A stretch of 33,498 bases of DNA from Verrucomicrobiota bacterium. GTDB lineage: Bacteria > Verrucomicrobiota > Lentisphaeria > JABSQK01 > JAJFLO01. Below the pieces are notes generated by a model. The model ran no database searches. It was not told where the DNA came from and saw nothing but the letters and a program-made list of their open reading frames with translations. A program made the position numbers and the translations under genes. Of this stretch, positions 16,243 through 25,790 are shown one piece after another. The stretch covers positions 1 to 33,498 of the forward strand of contig JAJFLQ010000139.1 in the NCBI GenBank assembly GCA_021772615.1, given 5' to 3'. Position 1 is the first letter of the stretch, and each line of letters begins with the position of its first letter.

Positions 16243-16246
16243 TGTC

Positions 16247-17998
16247 TCATCCTTTTCGAGGTGGTGCGATGCTGGTGGCGGGCCAGACGAAGCGAAACAC
16301 GGTACCGGCGCCGCACGTCGACGCTACGGTAATCTCCCCTTTGTGATAGTCAATGATTTTCTTGACCATTGCCAGGCCCATGCCGCTGCCCTCTACTTCA
16401 TCTCGTGGCTTGAGCGTGACAAACATCTCGAAAATGCGTTGGTGGAAGGCTTCCTCGATCCCTGGGCCGTTATCGGCCACCGCGAAAAACCAGCCGCGCT
16501 CCACCGGTTCCGCGGTAATTGTGATTTCGCCCTTGTCTTTGTCGTGGTGTTTGATCGCGTTACCGATGAGGTTGCGGAAAATCATCTCGAGTGGTACCCG
16601 AAATGTTTCGATCACCGGCATTGCGGACGCCTGGACGATGCGGATACCCGGCGGCGGCGCCATTAAGTCGACCATACTGTCGATCAATGCGCAGACGTCC
16701 ACCTCCTCAGCGTCACCTTCATTGCGACCCACGCGACTGTACGCGAGGAGATCTTCCAGCAACCGTTTCATACGTTCGGTGCGTACAAAAAGCAAATCGA
16801 AGTATTTCCTGCAATTCTCGTTGGCACTGTCGCCAATCTCCTCGCGAATCCACTCACACAGGTTTTCGATTGCTCGCAATGGCGCCTTCAGGTCGTGGGA
16901 TGCGACGTAAGCAAACTGTTCCAGTTCGGCATTCGAGCGTTCGAGTTCGTCGGCATACCGTTCCAGCTCCAGTTCCGTATGTTTCAATTCGAGATTAACG
17001 GTTTCAACGCGCTTTCGCGCCGTTTCCGCTGCGGTCATCATCTCCACGGCACCGGTGCGCGAGCGCTCCAGTTCTGCTGTCCGGTCTTCCACGCGTTGCT
17101 CAAGCGAGGTGCTCAGGCAGCGGAGTTCGTCGGATGTGGTCCGGTGCTGCGTAATCTCTTCGCGCAGTTTCTCATTGACCGTTATGATTTCCTGACGGCT
17201 GTCCTCTACCTCCCGAAAAAGCCGAAACATGTTAACCGCCAGCCCGATGAGTACGCAAATATACCCGGCCTTTTTCAACATATGAGCCGCATCGAACATG
17301 CCATCGAAAATCCGGCCCGAAAAAGACATGTACGACACCTGTGTTACCAGGCAAACTATCAGTGACAGCACCAACCAGTGTTCGAAGTCATTGGTTCGCC
17401 AGTAGCCTTTGCGCAGGTAGCCGACTAACGCGGCGAGAAAAAATAGTGCCGGCACCAGCTCCTGCGGGCGATGAAACATTAGGTTGGGATAGTGCGCTGT
17501 TGGTAGCGGGACAAAGGCGAAGAGCAAAAAGCTTCCGATTGTGAGTACACCGGTAACGGTGAAAATAAGGCGCTCGCCGATCACGGTGTCACCGCGGGTT
17601 TTACTGCTCGTAGACTCGTAACGCCACGAAAGCCAGCTGAGCCAGAGGGAGATGGACAGGAAGAATCGCGATGCAACCCAGCTCCACGGAAGAAGCGACG
17701 GGGGCGGGGACGGAAAGATTTCGGTAAAAAAAACCGAGGTGACGATCGCGTGATAGCCGTCCAAAAGACCGGCGCCGATAAAGCCGGTGGAGATGAAAAG
17801 GAAGATATTGGTCTTCTTGCTGTAATAGCGAATAAACGCGAGAAGACCGATAAAGAATGCCAGTACCGTTGCGACAGTCTCCATAATTGTGTGGAGCTGT
17901 GTGCTGCCCTGCCATTGCAAACTACGTGTCGGCCACGACGCTGCCACCATCACGGCCGCGGTTGCGATATAGATATATTCCCGTCGGAGCTTCATCAT
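16247..17998 (-). CDS. Membrane-bound sensor histidine kinase
   Basis: 583 residues (or 582; ATG ATG at 17998/17995). The first ~265 residues hold about seven hydrophobic segments, including IATAAVMVAASW, METVATVLAFFIGLLAFI and IFLFISTGFIGAGLLDGYHAI, resembling MASE-type integral sensor domains; the His in DGYHAI may be functional, but the ligand is unknown. A long coiled coil (~265-360) links to the kinase box with His368 in YVASHDLKAPLRAIE, followed by the ATPase domain (RNLIGNAIKHHDK, DNGPGIE, FEMFVTL, GSGMGLAMV). It is the first gene of the minus-strand block. AAGG lies just before the start. A 6-bp inverted repeat at 18013-18037 lies in its leader. Confidence 0.9.
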   Translation of the reverse strand: MMKLRREYIYIATAAVMVAASWPTRSLQWQGSTQLHTIMETVATVLAFFIGLLAFIRYYSKKTNIFLFISTGFIGAGLLDGYHAIVTSVFFTEIFPSPPPSLLPWSWVASRFFLSISLWLSWLSWRYESTSSKTRGDTVIGERLIFTVTGVLTIGSFLLFAFVPLPTAHYPNLMFHRPQELVPALFFLAALVGYLRKGYWRTNDFEHWLVLSLIVCLVTQVSYMSFSGRIFDGMFDAAHMLKKAGYICVLIGLAVNMFRLFREVEDSRQEIITVNEKLREEITQHRTTSDELRCLSTSLEQRVEDRTAELERSRTGAVEMMTAAETARKRVETVNLELKHTELELERYADELERSNAELEQFAYVASHDLKAPLRAIENLCEWIREEIGDSANENCRKYFDLLFVRTERMKRLLEDLLAYSRVGRNEGDAEEVDVCALIDSMVDLMAPPPGIRIVQASAMPVIETFRVPLEMIFRNLIGNAIKHHDKDKGEITITAEPVERGWFFAVADNGPGIEEAFHQRIFEMFVTLKPRDEVEGSGMGLAMVKKIIDYHKGEITVASTCGAGTVFRFVWPATSIAPPRKG

Positions 17999-18284
17999 TA
18001 GCCTTGGTGCTCAACCGCCGCAGGCGCCGTTGCGGTTGTCGAGCACACGCACTGTCCGGGCGCGACGGCCGCCGGACGATTACGGATAGCCGGCACCGTT
18101 TCCATTTGCGAGATGCGATTCAATGCGTATATTTTTGCGCAGGTTTCATGCCATGACTGCCCCATGCTCCTGGGGAAGTATGTCTGTCGTGAGGTACGGG
18201 CGAGCTTTGTCGGCGCAATTCGGATTCGGGACGGTGTGGAATAGCAGAGGTGCACTGCAACGATCTTCTGAGTGCGGCGGCTCG

Positions 18285-21200
18285 TCAGGCGTCGTAACCG
18301 AGGTTCGACGACAACCAGCGTTCCGCTTGCTCAAGTGTTATTGCTTTGCGGCGTGCGTAGTCGGCAACCTGCTCCTGGTATAGCTTGCCGATGCCGAAGT
18401 AGCGGGCGTCCGGGTGCGCGAAGTAGAAACCGCTGACTGCCGCCGTCGGGAGCATCGCGAAATTTTCCGTCAGCGTGATATCGGTGTGTTGCTCGACATC
18501 CAGAAGCGCAAAGAGCGGGCCCTTCTCTGTGTGATCGGGGCATGCCGGATAGCCTGGCGCGGGGCGAATGCCGCGATATGCTTCCGCGATCAGGTCGGTA
18601 TTATCCAGGGTCTCGTCTGCAGCATAGCCCCACCACTCGCGCCGTGTGCGCTCGTGCAGGTGCTCCGCGAACGCCTCTGCCAGGCGATCGGCCAGTGCCT
18701 TCAGCATGATGGCGTGATAATCGTCATGGTCTGCCTCGTACGCCGCAACCTTCGACTCTATGCCGACACCGGCGGTGACAGCGAAGCCGCCGAAATAATC
18801 CGCTGCGCCGGAGGCCGCCGGGGCCACGAAATCCGCGAGGCACATATTCGCCCGGCCGCCGGATTTTATCATGTTCTGTCGCAGGAAGTGGAACGTTACC
18901 AGGCGTTCGGTACGGCTGTCGTCCGTGTAGACTGCGATGTCGTCATCGTCGACTGTATTCGCCGGGAACAGGCCAACGACGCCGTTTGCCGTGAGCCACG
19001 ATTCCGCCACGATGGTTTCGACCATCGTCCTCGCATCTTCGTAGAGCTTCCGCGCCTCGGCGCCCACCACCGCATCGTCAAGAATTTCGGGAAATCTACC
19101 GCGGAGTTCCCACGCATGGAAAAACGGGCTCCAATCGATACGATCAACCAGGCGCTCCAACGGATAGTCGCGCAAGCCAAGAACGCCCATCTGCCTGGGG
19201 ACCGGTGGACGGTACGCGGTCCAGTCGATCGGATACCTGTTGGCTCGCGCATCAGCCAGAGCGGCATGCTTTGCAGGACCGCCCTTGGCCTGGTGCCGTT
19301 CGCGAAGGACCTGATATTCGTTTCGTACCGACTCGATATAGGCAGTTTTGTTTTCGGCACTGAGCAGCTTGCTGACGACACCGACGACGCGTGATGCGTC
19401 TTGCACGTAGACCACAGGCTGATCATAGTGCGGCGCGATCTTCACGGCCGTGTGGACCTTGGAGGTTGTTGCGCCGCCGATCAGCAGGGGGATGTCGAAT
19501 CCCAGTCGCTGCATCTCCCGCGCGTTGAAGGCCATTTCGTCGAGTGACGGCGTAATCAGGCCGCTGAGGCCGACGATATCACACTTCCGGTCCCGCGCCG
19601 TGTCCAGAATCTTCGCGCACGGCGCCATGACGCCCAAGTCGATGACCTCGTAATTGTTGCAGCGCAGGACAACGCCGACGATGTTCTTGCCGATATCATG
19701 CACATCGCCTTTGACGGTTGCCACTACGATCTGCCCGTTCGATCGCCTTTCGCCGCTGCCGTCGGTCTCGAAAAACGGTTCGAGGTACGCCACTGCTTTT
19801 TTCATGACCCGCGCACTTTTTACGACCTGGGGCAGAAACATCTTGCCTGCGCCGAAGAGGTCGCCGACGATGCCCATACCGTCCATCAGCGGACCTTCAA
19901 TGACATCCAGCGGCCGCGTCGCCTGCGCGCGCGCCTCCTCGGTGTCATCGACAATAAAGTCGGCGATGCCTTTCACCAGGGCGTGCGCAATGCGTTCATT
20001 CACCGGTTTTTGCCGCCATTCCAGATCCTGTTCGTCGGGGCGTTCGCCGCCGCTGTAGTTTCCGGCTATGGCCAACAGTCGTTCGGTAGCGTCCGCTCTG
20101 CGATTGAAGACGAGGTCCTCCGTGTGCTCTCTGAGTTCCTCGGGGATTTCGGCATAGACCGCAAGCTGGCCGGCGTTCACGATCGCCATGTCCAGTCCGG
20201 CTTGAATCGCATGATAGAGAAACACCGAATGAATGGCTTCCCGAATACGATTGTTGCCGCGGAACGAAAAGGAAATATTGCTGACGCCCCCGCTGAACTT
20301 TACCAGCGGCAATTCCGATTTCACCTGCCGCATCGCCTCAATGAAGTCAACGGCATAATTATTGTGCTCTGCGATCCCGGTGCCGATGGCAAACATGTTG
20401 AGATCGAAGATTATGTCCTGCGGCGGAAAATCGATCGTGTCGGTGAGTAATGCATAGGACCGGCGACATATCTCGAGCCTGCGCGCGACGGTATCGGCCT
20501 GGCCCTGGTCGTCGAATGCCATGACGATGACGGCGGCGCCGTATCGCCGCGCAGCCCGTGCCTGTTCGAGGAAGGGACCTTCACCCTCTTTGAGGCTGAT
20601 GGAGTTTACGACGCATTTGCCCTGAACGCACTGAAGACCCGCTTCGATCACCGACCATTTTGATGAATCGATAACGATCGGGACGCGACTGATATCGGGT
20701 TCGGCCATTACCAGATTGAGAAACCGCCGCATCACGGCTTCAGAGTCGAGCAGGCCTTCGTCCATGTTGACGTCGATCAGTTGGGCGCCGTTTTCCACCT
20801 GTTGTCGCGCAACGGTCAGTGCGGCTTCGTAGTCTCCTGATTTTATTAGGCGCTCAAATTTCTTCGACCCGGTCACATTGGTGCGCTCACCGATATTCAC
20901 AAAGTTGCTGTCTGGACGGAGGGTGAACGGCTCGATGCCACTGAGTCGCAGAAACGGCGGCGTCACCGGTATCGGACGCGGGGCAAAGGACTCGACTGCT
21001 TCCCGAATCGCCCGGATGTGATCCGGTGTGGTGCCGCAGCAGCCGCCGACGATATTGACGAGGCCGTCTGCGGCAAAGCTGCGAATGATTGCGGCCATTT
21101 CCTCCGGCGACTGGTCGTAGCCGCCGAATGCGTTGGGAAGACCGGCGTTGGGGTGTGCACTGATGCGGGTCGGTGCGCACCGCGAGAGTTCCTCGACGTA

Positions 21201-21971
21201 GGGCCGCAGTTCGCTGGCGCCGAGAGCGCAATTGAGCCCGACGCTGATCGGATTCGCGTGCGCTACGGAGTTCCAGAATGCCTCCGTGGTCTGGCCGGTC
21301 AACGTACGTCCGCTGGCGTCCGTAATGGTGCCGGAAATCATCACCGGCAAGCCGGGTCCACCGTTGTCGATGTGGTGGAGGATCGCGAATAGCGCGGCTT
21401 TGGCATTGAGCGTATCGAATACGGTTTCGACCAGGAGGATGTCGGCGCCGCCCTCGATGAGTCCTTCGAGTGCTTCCGTGTATGCTGTTACCATCTCCGT
21501 GAATGTGACGTTGCGGAAACCGGGGTCGTTTACGTCCGGCGATATCGTTGCGGTCTTGGTCAGCGGCCCGAGCACGCCGGCGACAAAGCGCGGGTGTTTC
21601 GGATTTCGGGATTCGAACCGGTCTGCTTCTTCCCTGGCAAGCCGTGCACCTTCGCGATTCAGCTCGCGGACGATACCCTCCATGCCGTAGTCCGCCATGG
21701 AAACGGCGGTGGAATTGAACGTATTGGATTCGACGATATCGCAGCCGGCTTCGAGATAGGCACGGTGAATCTCCTGGATGATCTGTGGCTGCGTGAGATT
21801 GAGCAGGTCGTTGTTACCCTTCAGGTCCGATGCGTGATCGGCAAACCGGGACCCGCGGTAATCCGCTTCCTGCAGGCCATAGCTCTGTATCATCGTGCCC
21901 ATCGCACCGTCCAGAAGTGCGATGCGGCTTTGCAGCAGCTTGTCGATGAGGTGACGACGTTTGTCTGACAC
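18285..21971 (-). CDS. metH: Cobalamin-dependent methionine synthase
   Basis: MetH transfers methyl from methyltetrahydrofolate through cobalamin to homocysteine. GTG 21971 gives 1228 residues (E. coli 1227) and has AAGGG eight bases upstream; ATG 22055 lacks a ribosome site and adds 28 non-conserved residues. All modules are present: the homocysteine domain with zinc cysteines Cys248 (GLNCALG) and Cys311-Cys312 (VGGCCGTT); the folate domain with NIGERTNVTGSKKF; the cobalamin domain with GDVHDIGKN, the His being the lower axial ligand; and the C-terminal activation domain with RPAPGYPACPDHTEK, which binds AdoMet for reactivation. No key residue is missing. It is divergent from amtB and separated by 286 bp from the kinase block downstream. 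Confidence 0.97.
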   Translation of the reverse strand: MSDKRRHLIDKLLQSRIALLDGAMGTMIQSYGLQEADYRGSRFADHASDLKGNNDLLNLTQPQIIQEIHRAYLEAGCDIVESNTFNSTAVSMADYGMEGIVRELNREGARLAREEADRFESRNPKHPRFVAGVLGPLTKTATISPDVNDPGFRNVTFTEMVTAYTEALEGLIEGGADILLVETVFDTLNAKAALFAILHHIDNGGPGLPVMISGTITDASGRTLTGQTTEAFWNSVAHANPISVGLNCALGASELRPYVEELSRCAPTRISAHPNAGLPNAFGGYDQSPEEMAAIIRSFAADGLVNIVGGCCGTTPDHIRAIREAVESFAPRPIPVTPPFLRLSGIEPFTLRPDSNFVNIGERTNVTGSKKFERLIKSGDYEAALTVARQQVENGAQLIDVNMDEGLLDSEAVMRRFLNLVMAEPDISRVPIVIDSSKWSVIEAGLQCVQGKCVVNSISLKEGEGPFLEQARAARRYGAAVIVMAFDDQGQADTVARRLEICRRSYALLTDTIDFPPQDIIFDLNMFAIGTGIAEHNNYAVDFIEAMRQVKSELPLVKFSGGVSNISFSFRGNNRIREAIHSVFLYHAIQAGLDMAIVNAGQLAVYAEIPEELREHTEDLVFNRRADATERLLAIAGNYSGGERPDEQDLEWRQKPVNERIAHALVKGIADFIVDDTEEARAQATRPLDVIEGPLMDGMGIVGDLFGAGKMFLPQVVKSARVMKKAVAYLEPFFETDGSGERRSNGQIVVATVKGDVHDIGKNIVGVVLRCNNYEVIDLGVMAPCAKILDTARDRKCDIVGLSGLITPSLDEMAFNAREMQRLGFDIPLLIGGATTSKVHTAVKIAPHYDQPVVYVQDASRVVGVVSKLLSAENKTAYIESVRNEYQVLRERHQAKGGPAKHAALADARANRYPIDWTAYRPPVPRQMGVLGLRDYPLERLVDRIDWSPFFHAWELRGRFPEILDDAVVGAEARKLYEDARTMVETIVAESWLTANGVVGLFPANTVDDDDIAVYTDDSRTERLVTFHFLRQNMIKSGGRANMCLADFVAPAASGAADYFGGFAVTAGVGIESKVAAYEADHDDYHAIMLKALADRLAEAFAEHLHERTRREWWGYAADETLDNTDLIAEAYRGIRPAPGYPACPDHTEKGPLFALLDVEQHTDITLTENFAMLPTAAVSGFYFAHPDARYFGIGKLYQEQVADYARRKAITLEQAERWLSSNLGYDA

Positions 21972-22052
21972 GTTAATGCCCTTGGTTGTTGACAGAATCG
22001 CAATTGTGGCAGTTGCGCCGGCGCGGTCACAAAACCAGGCCGTTAGCGCGCT

Positions 22053-22118
22053 CATCGGTTTCAGGAGAGCTGCCGGTATGCGTGGATACGGGTGAGCGCC
22101 CGCCCCGGAAAACCGATG
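22053..22118 (-). promoter_or_regulatory. Candidate structured leader upstream of metH
   Basis: CATCGGTTT at 22053-22061 and AAACCGATG at 22110-22118 form a perfect 9-bp closing stem around 48 bases. The interior contains smaller inverted repeats (CGGG...CCCG, GTAT...ATAC). On the metH strand it lies 82 to 147 bases before the GTG start. It does not match a SAM, SAH or cobalamin riboswitch consensus that I recognise. It could be a cis-regulatory RNA or a terminator-like element without a T-run. Confidence 0.35.
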
Positions 22119-22320
22119 CCCATAATAAACCCGCAGCCCGATCTATCAAGTCCGAATATTTTTAGGAAAAAGCCGATTAATTCAGTTTTCTTTGCTGCGT
22201 AGCTTGCTAGATTGATATCCCAGTGAGGTCTGTGCGTTACGTAGCGGGGGACATTCCGGCGCCGTCTCAACCTGAACTATTCACCAGTTTGGAATCGTTG
22301 TTAATCACAGGAATCAGATT

Positions 22321-23622
22321 ATGACAGCAATACGTTTTTCATGGGGCATCGCCGCGGTGGCGACGTGGCTCTTCGGCCTGCCCGCGGATTTAATGGCACA
22401 AGATGATGTGCCGGCCGCAATCGACTCCGGGGACACCGCGTTCATTCTGATCTGCGCCGCGATGGTGCTTTTGATGACGCCAGGGCTGGCGTTTTTCTAC
22501 GGCGGTTTGGTACGGCGCAAGAACATGTTGTCGGTGCTGATGCAATGTTATTTCATCATCGGACTGATCACGTTGCAATGGGTGCTTGTGGGCTACAGCC
22601 TTGCCTTTGGCCCGGGCGAGTTGATAAAGGGATTTATCGGCAATTTCGACTATGTGGGTTTGAAAGGGGTCGGCATGGAAGCCAAAGGCACGATCCCGCA
22701 TGTGTTGTTCATGATCTTTCAGGGCATGTTTGCGGTCATCACACCGGCACTGATCGTGGGTGCGTTCGCGGAGCGTGTCCGATTCTCGGCGATGTGCGTG
22801 TTCATGGTGCTGTGGGCTACGTTGGTATACGATCCCGTATGTCACTGGGTCTGGGGCGGGGGCTTCATGGGCGCCGATGGCGCTTTGGACTTCGCAGGCG
22901 GCACGGTGGTCCACATCAACGCCGGTGTCGCGGCGCTGGCGTTCGCCTTGTTCATTGGCCCCAGAAAGGGGTACCCGGACAAAGTATCGCCGCCGCACAA
23001 TCTCCCTTTCGCGGTGCTTGGCACCGGGATTCTGTGGTTTGGCTGGTTTGGTTTCAACGCCGGCAGCGAGCTGGCAGCGGACGGTATCGCTGCGAATGCC
23101 TTTGTAGTAACGCATGTGGCAACTGCCGCGGCCCTGGTTACCTGGGCGCTCCTGGACTGGATCATAAACAAGAAGCCAACCGTTCTCGGCGCGATAACCG
23201 GCGCCGTTGCGGGTTTGGTGGCGATCACCCCGGCGTCTGGTTTTGTGACGCCGATGGGCGCCATTGTCGTTGGCGCCGGTTCCAGTGTAATATGTTACTT
23301 TTTCGTGGCCAAGGTGAAGGGCAAGTTCGGATACGACGATACGCTGGATGTTTTCGGTGTTCATGGGATCGGCGGTGTCTGGGGTGCGATCGCCACCGGA
23401 TTTCTGACAAACGAGGCTGTGAACGGCACGGCCGGCAGTTTCAAGCAAACCATGATCCAGGTGGAATCTGTGGCGATCACGGCGGTGTACTCATTCGTTA
23501 TGACGATGATTCTGCTGGCACTGGTGAATATGGTGATTAAGGTACGTCTGACCGACCGGGAGGAATTGATCGGTCTTGACCTGAGCGACCACCGCGAGGC
23601 CGCCTACACCTTGCTGGATTGA
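22321..23622 (+). CDS. amtB: Ammonium transporter
   Basis: 433 residues. A signal peptide (to about residue 26, LMAQDD) precedes eleven predicted membrane helices. Amt hallmarks are present: GGLVRRKN near residue 61-68, the first pore histidine His175 (DPVCHWVWGGG), FAGGTVVHINAG, GWFGFNAGS and the second pore histidine His348 (DVFGVHGIGGVWG). The trimer conducts ammonium across the inner membrane. AGGA at 22309-22312 lies eight bases before the ATG. glnK follows 65 bp later, the standard amtB-glnK pair; PII normally blocks the pore when nitrogen is plentiful. No clear sigma-54 promoter was found upstream. Confidence 0.97.
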   Translation: MTAIRFSWGIAAVATWLFGLPADLMAQDDVPAAIDSGDTAFILICAAMVLLMTPGLAFFYGGLVRRKNMLSVLMQCYFIIGLITLQWVLVGYSLAFGPGELIKGFIGNFDYVGLKGVGMEAKGTIPHVLFMIFQGMFAVITPALIVGAFAERVRFSAMCVFMVLWATLVYDPVCHWVWGGGFMGADGALDFAGGTVVHINAGVAALAFALFIGPRKGYPDKVSPPHNLPFAVLGTGILWFGWFGFNAGSELAADGIAANAFVVTHVATAAALVTWALLDWIINKKPTVLGAITGAVAGLVAITPASGFVTPMGAIVVGAGSSVICYFFVAKVKGKFGYDDTLDVFGVHGIGGVWGAIATGFLTNEAVNGTAGSFKQTMIQVESVAITAVYSFVMTMILLALVNMVIKVRLTDREELIGLDLSDHREAAYTLLD

Positions 23623-23687
23623 TTACCGGCTGATCCCCGGCCAAGCCGAAGTCTGAGCAATAAACTGAATGTCGCAGGAGTACGATT

Positions 23688-24038
23688 ATGAAATATATCA
23701 TCGCCGTTATTCAGCCTGAACGCGTTGATGACGTGCTGGAAGAGTTGACCAAGCGTGAGATTCATCTGGCGACGGTCTCGAACATCGTCGGCCGGGGCCG
23801 GCAGAAAGGCGTCGCCGAGGTCTACCGCGGCCACGTAGAGGCCGGCAGCCTGCTGAAAAAGGCCAAGTTGGAAATTGCGGTAAATGAAGATTTTGTCGAT
23901 AAAGCCATCGAGGCCATTATGGCCGGTGCGCGTACCGGCGACGACGGCTCGATCGGGGACGGAAAAATCTTCATACTTGAGCTTGCGGAATGTATTCGCA
24001 TCCGTACCGGAGAACGTGGTAAAGAAGCGATCGGATAA
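23688..24038 (+). CDS. glnK: PII nitrogen signalling protein (GlnK type) lacking Tyr51
   Basis: 116 residues, near the usual 112. The trimeric PII fold is clear: MKYIIAVIQPERVDDV, GRGRQKGVAEVYRG, then IGDGKIFIL with the ATP-binding loop, and a conserved C-terminus (IRTGERG). It binds ATP, ADP and 2-oxoglutarate and should regulate AmtB. In the T-loop, Tyr46 and Arg47 are kept, but the uridylylated Tyr51 is Glu, and residue 49 (Ser in cyanobacteria) is His. Covalent control of the known kinds therefore looks impossible, leaving ligand-dependent control. A GGAG site precedes the ATG. Its stop overlaps the start of the next gene (TAATG). Confidence 0.95.
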   Translation: MKYIIAVIQPERVDDVLEELTKREIHLATVSNIVGRGRQKGVAEVYRGHVEAGSLLKKAKLEIAVNEDFVDKAIEAIMAGARTGDDGSIGDGKIFILELAECIRIRTGERGKEAIG

Positions 24039-24847
24039 TGGAGATACCCGAAGCCATATTGCGCGACTTGCGTACGCGCACACCGACCGTACAGCAGATC
24101 ATAACGCTACGCGCGTTGTCGGATCTGAACAATGCGCTCGGGGAGACGTATCTCTTTGCCGATCGCGCGTCGTTTATCGTATACGCCGGCAAGCTGAAAG
24201 AGGAGCTGAAAGAGACCCGCCTATATCGTTATACAGACATTCTAAATGCCACGATGCGCAAGAGCGAACCATTCATATTCGTCGAACTAATGGCACCCGG
24301 CGAAACCTTGAAAATAAAGTTTGCCGAATATGACTTCAACAAGGTAAACAGCTTTCTCAAGTTCTGGAAGAAGGCAGCGGACACACCGGACAATCCGCCG
24401 CCGCCGTCGATCGAGAACTCCCGTACAGAGATGTTTCTGCGCGAACCCGAAAAGGCGCCTGAACCCAAATTTGACGTGGTTACGGGATTCAGCGCTGCAC
24501 TGCACGCGATGGTGCATATCGACAATGAAGCGGCGGCGGCGGAGCTGGAGGACCTGAAGCTCATACTAAAGGATCCGGAGATTCTGGATGCCGGTCTGCG
24601 TTACTGGAAACATTTCGGGAGCGCGGCCGTTATCGAACACCTTACACGCGTCATGACCCTTCCCCAAAAGCAGTGCCTTCTCGCCAACATGGTCGAAATC
24701 GCCATGATCGACGGCATATTGAAGCAGGAAGAGCTGGACTATCTCAACTATGTCTGTACGTCTTTGCAAATTGACAACGCGACATATGAGTACATCTTCA
24801 ACGTGTTGTTGATGAAGAACAATATGTCCGTGTTTGCCGGAACATAG
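24038..24847 (+). CDS. Uncharacterised protein with C-terminal TerB-like domain
   Basis: 269 residues, no signal peptide or membrane helix. Residues ~1-115 form an alpha/beta region that I do not recognise (contains FIFVELMAPGETLKIKF). A proline-rich linker (PDNPPPPS) follows, then an acidic helical part. Residues ~215-265 resemble the TerB/tellurite-resistance helical fold: LLANMVEIAMIDGILKQEE, then LDYLNYVCTSLQID, with the conserved acidic DG motif typical of that family's metal-binding helices. ATG shares one base with the glnK stop, so it is translationally coupled to PII. The position suggests a PII-linked or transporter-linked role, but none is demonstrated. It is followed by the ABC genes after 37 bp. 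Confidence 0.75.
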   Translation: MEIPEAILRDLRTRTPTVQQIITLRALSDLNNALGETYLFADRASFIVYAGKLKEELKETRLYRYTDILNATMRKSEPFIFVELMAPGETLKIKFAEYDFNKVNSFLKFWKKAADTPDNPPPPSIENSRTEMFLREPEKAPEPKFDVVTGFSAALHAMVHIDNEAAAAELEDLKLILKDPEILDAGLRYWKHFGSAAVIEHLTRVMTLPQKQCLLANMVEIAMIDGILKQEELDYLNYVCTSLQIDNATYEYIFNVLLMKNNMSVFAGT

Positions 24848-24884
24848 CAGTCTTATCCCACCGCATTCCGAGCCACCGAAATCG

Positions 24885-25790
24885 ATGAAAATGCTGTCCG
24901 ACATAGGCGTGGTGCTGCAGTATGATCTGATAGAGGCGCTGCGATCACGTCGGCTTTATGTCGTATTTGCGCTCTTCATCTTTGGCGCCGTGTCCGTCTC
25001 CGGCCTGTTCATACTCACATTGAGTCAGGCCGAGGCGCTGTACGAAAAGCATAGCCCCGGCTCCACCGAAGTCTTTGAAGAAGATTTCGTCGATGTGTTT
25101 GCGAACAGTGAAGCGGTGGGATTGTTCGTCACCCGTCTTGTGCGGGGCGATGAGATGCTGGCCGCGGAGTTGCTCACATATCACCCGCTGGCGTTGTTTT
25201 ACGGTTGGACCGCGCTCGGCTTCATACCACTGCTCGTTTTGCTCACCTCATGTGACAGCATCACAGCCGATATCGCTTCCGGCTCGTGCCGGTTCTCGCT
25301 TGTGCGCACCAGTCGTCTGGCGTGGTGCACCGGCAAGTTCGGTGGCCAACTGGCCCTGCTGCTGGTGGCGCTGTGCAGCGGCGGTCTCATTGTCGCTCTG
25401 ATCGGCAACGCTTATCTCAAGAGTGTCGAGGCGGGACCATTCCTCGTTGAGATCCTCTACGTCTCCATGTTCATTTCCGCCTACGGCATTCCCTATCTGG
25501 GCTTATTTATGGGGATTTCGCAACTCACACGGTCTGTCAATATCGCCCGTATGATCAGCCTGGTTACGCTCATAGGATTCTGGTTGATAAACGTGATTCT
25601 AAGCAAGATGTGGCTCATCGACGACAACAAGGCGGCTTACTATATCCAACATGCGTTGCCGGGAATCTACAAGCTGAATTTGTGGCATCCCGATCTTCAC
25701 ACCCGCGCCGCCGCCGTGGCGGCCCTGGCATTGCTCGGCGCCGTGTATTTTCTAATTGGGCATCAGGTTCTGGCGAGGAGAGACGTGTGA
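24885..25790 (+). CDS. ABC-2 type transporter permease
   Basis: About 301 residues with six hydrophobic helices: around LYVVFALFIFGAVSVSGLF near the N-terminus, ALFYGWTALGFIPLLVLL, GGQLALLLVALCSGGLIVAL, YVSMFISAYGIPYLGLFMG, ISLVTLIGFWLINVIL, and AAVAALALLGAVYFLIG. A cytoplasmic loop SCDSITADIASGSCRFSLVRTSR between helices 2 and 3 matches the ABC-2/NosY-type permease coupling region (ADI-x-SGS-R). ATG 24885 or 24891 are both possible; neither has a good ribosome site. The stop overlaps the ATPase start by four bases. Substrate unknown; ABC-2 systems usually export lipids, drugs or polysaccharides, or handle protein maturation. Confidence 0.85.
   Translation: MKMLSDIGVVLQYDLIEALRSRRLYVVFALFIFGAVSVSGLFILTLSQAEALYEKHSPGSTEVFEEDFVDVFANSEAVGLFVTRLVRGDEMLAAELLTYHPLALFYGWTALGFIPLLVLLTSCDSITADIASGSCRFSLVRTSRLAWCTGKFGGQLALLLVALCSGGLIVALIGNAYLKSVEAGPFLVEILYVSMFISAYGIPYLGLFMGISQLTRSVNIARMISLVTLIGFWLINVILSKMWLIDDNKAAYYIQHALPGIYKLNLWHPDLHTRAAAVAALALLGAVYFLIGHQVLARRDV

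Noticed and set aside
22119..22320. Sigma-54 promoter upstream of amtB
   Set aside because: The best candidates (for example TTGC...TTGCT near 22190-22212) lack the GG at -24; the spacing or bases do not fit TGGCAC-N5-TTGCA.
21972..22320. Cobalamin or SAM riboswitch before metH
   Set aside because: No recognisable B12-box, K-turn or SAM-I core; only a generic hairpin is visible, listed as a candidate leader instead.
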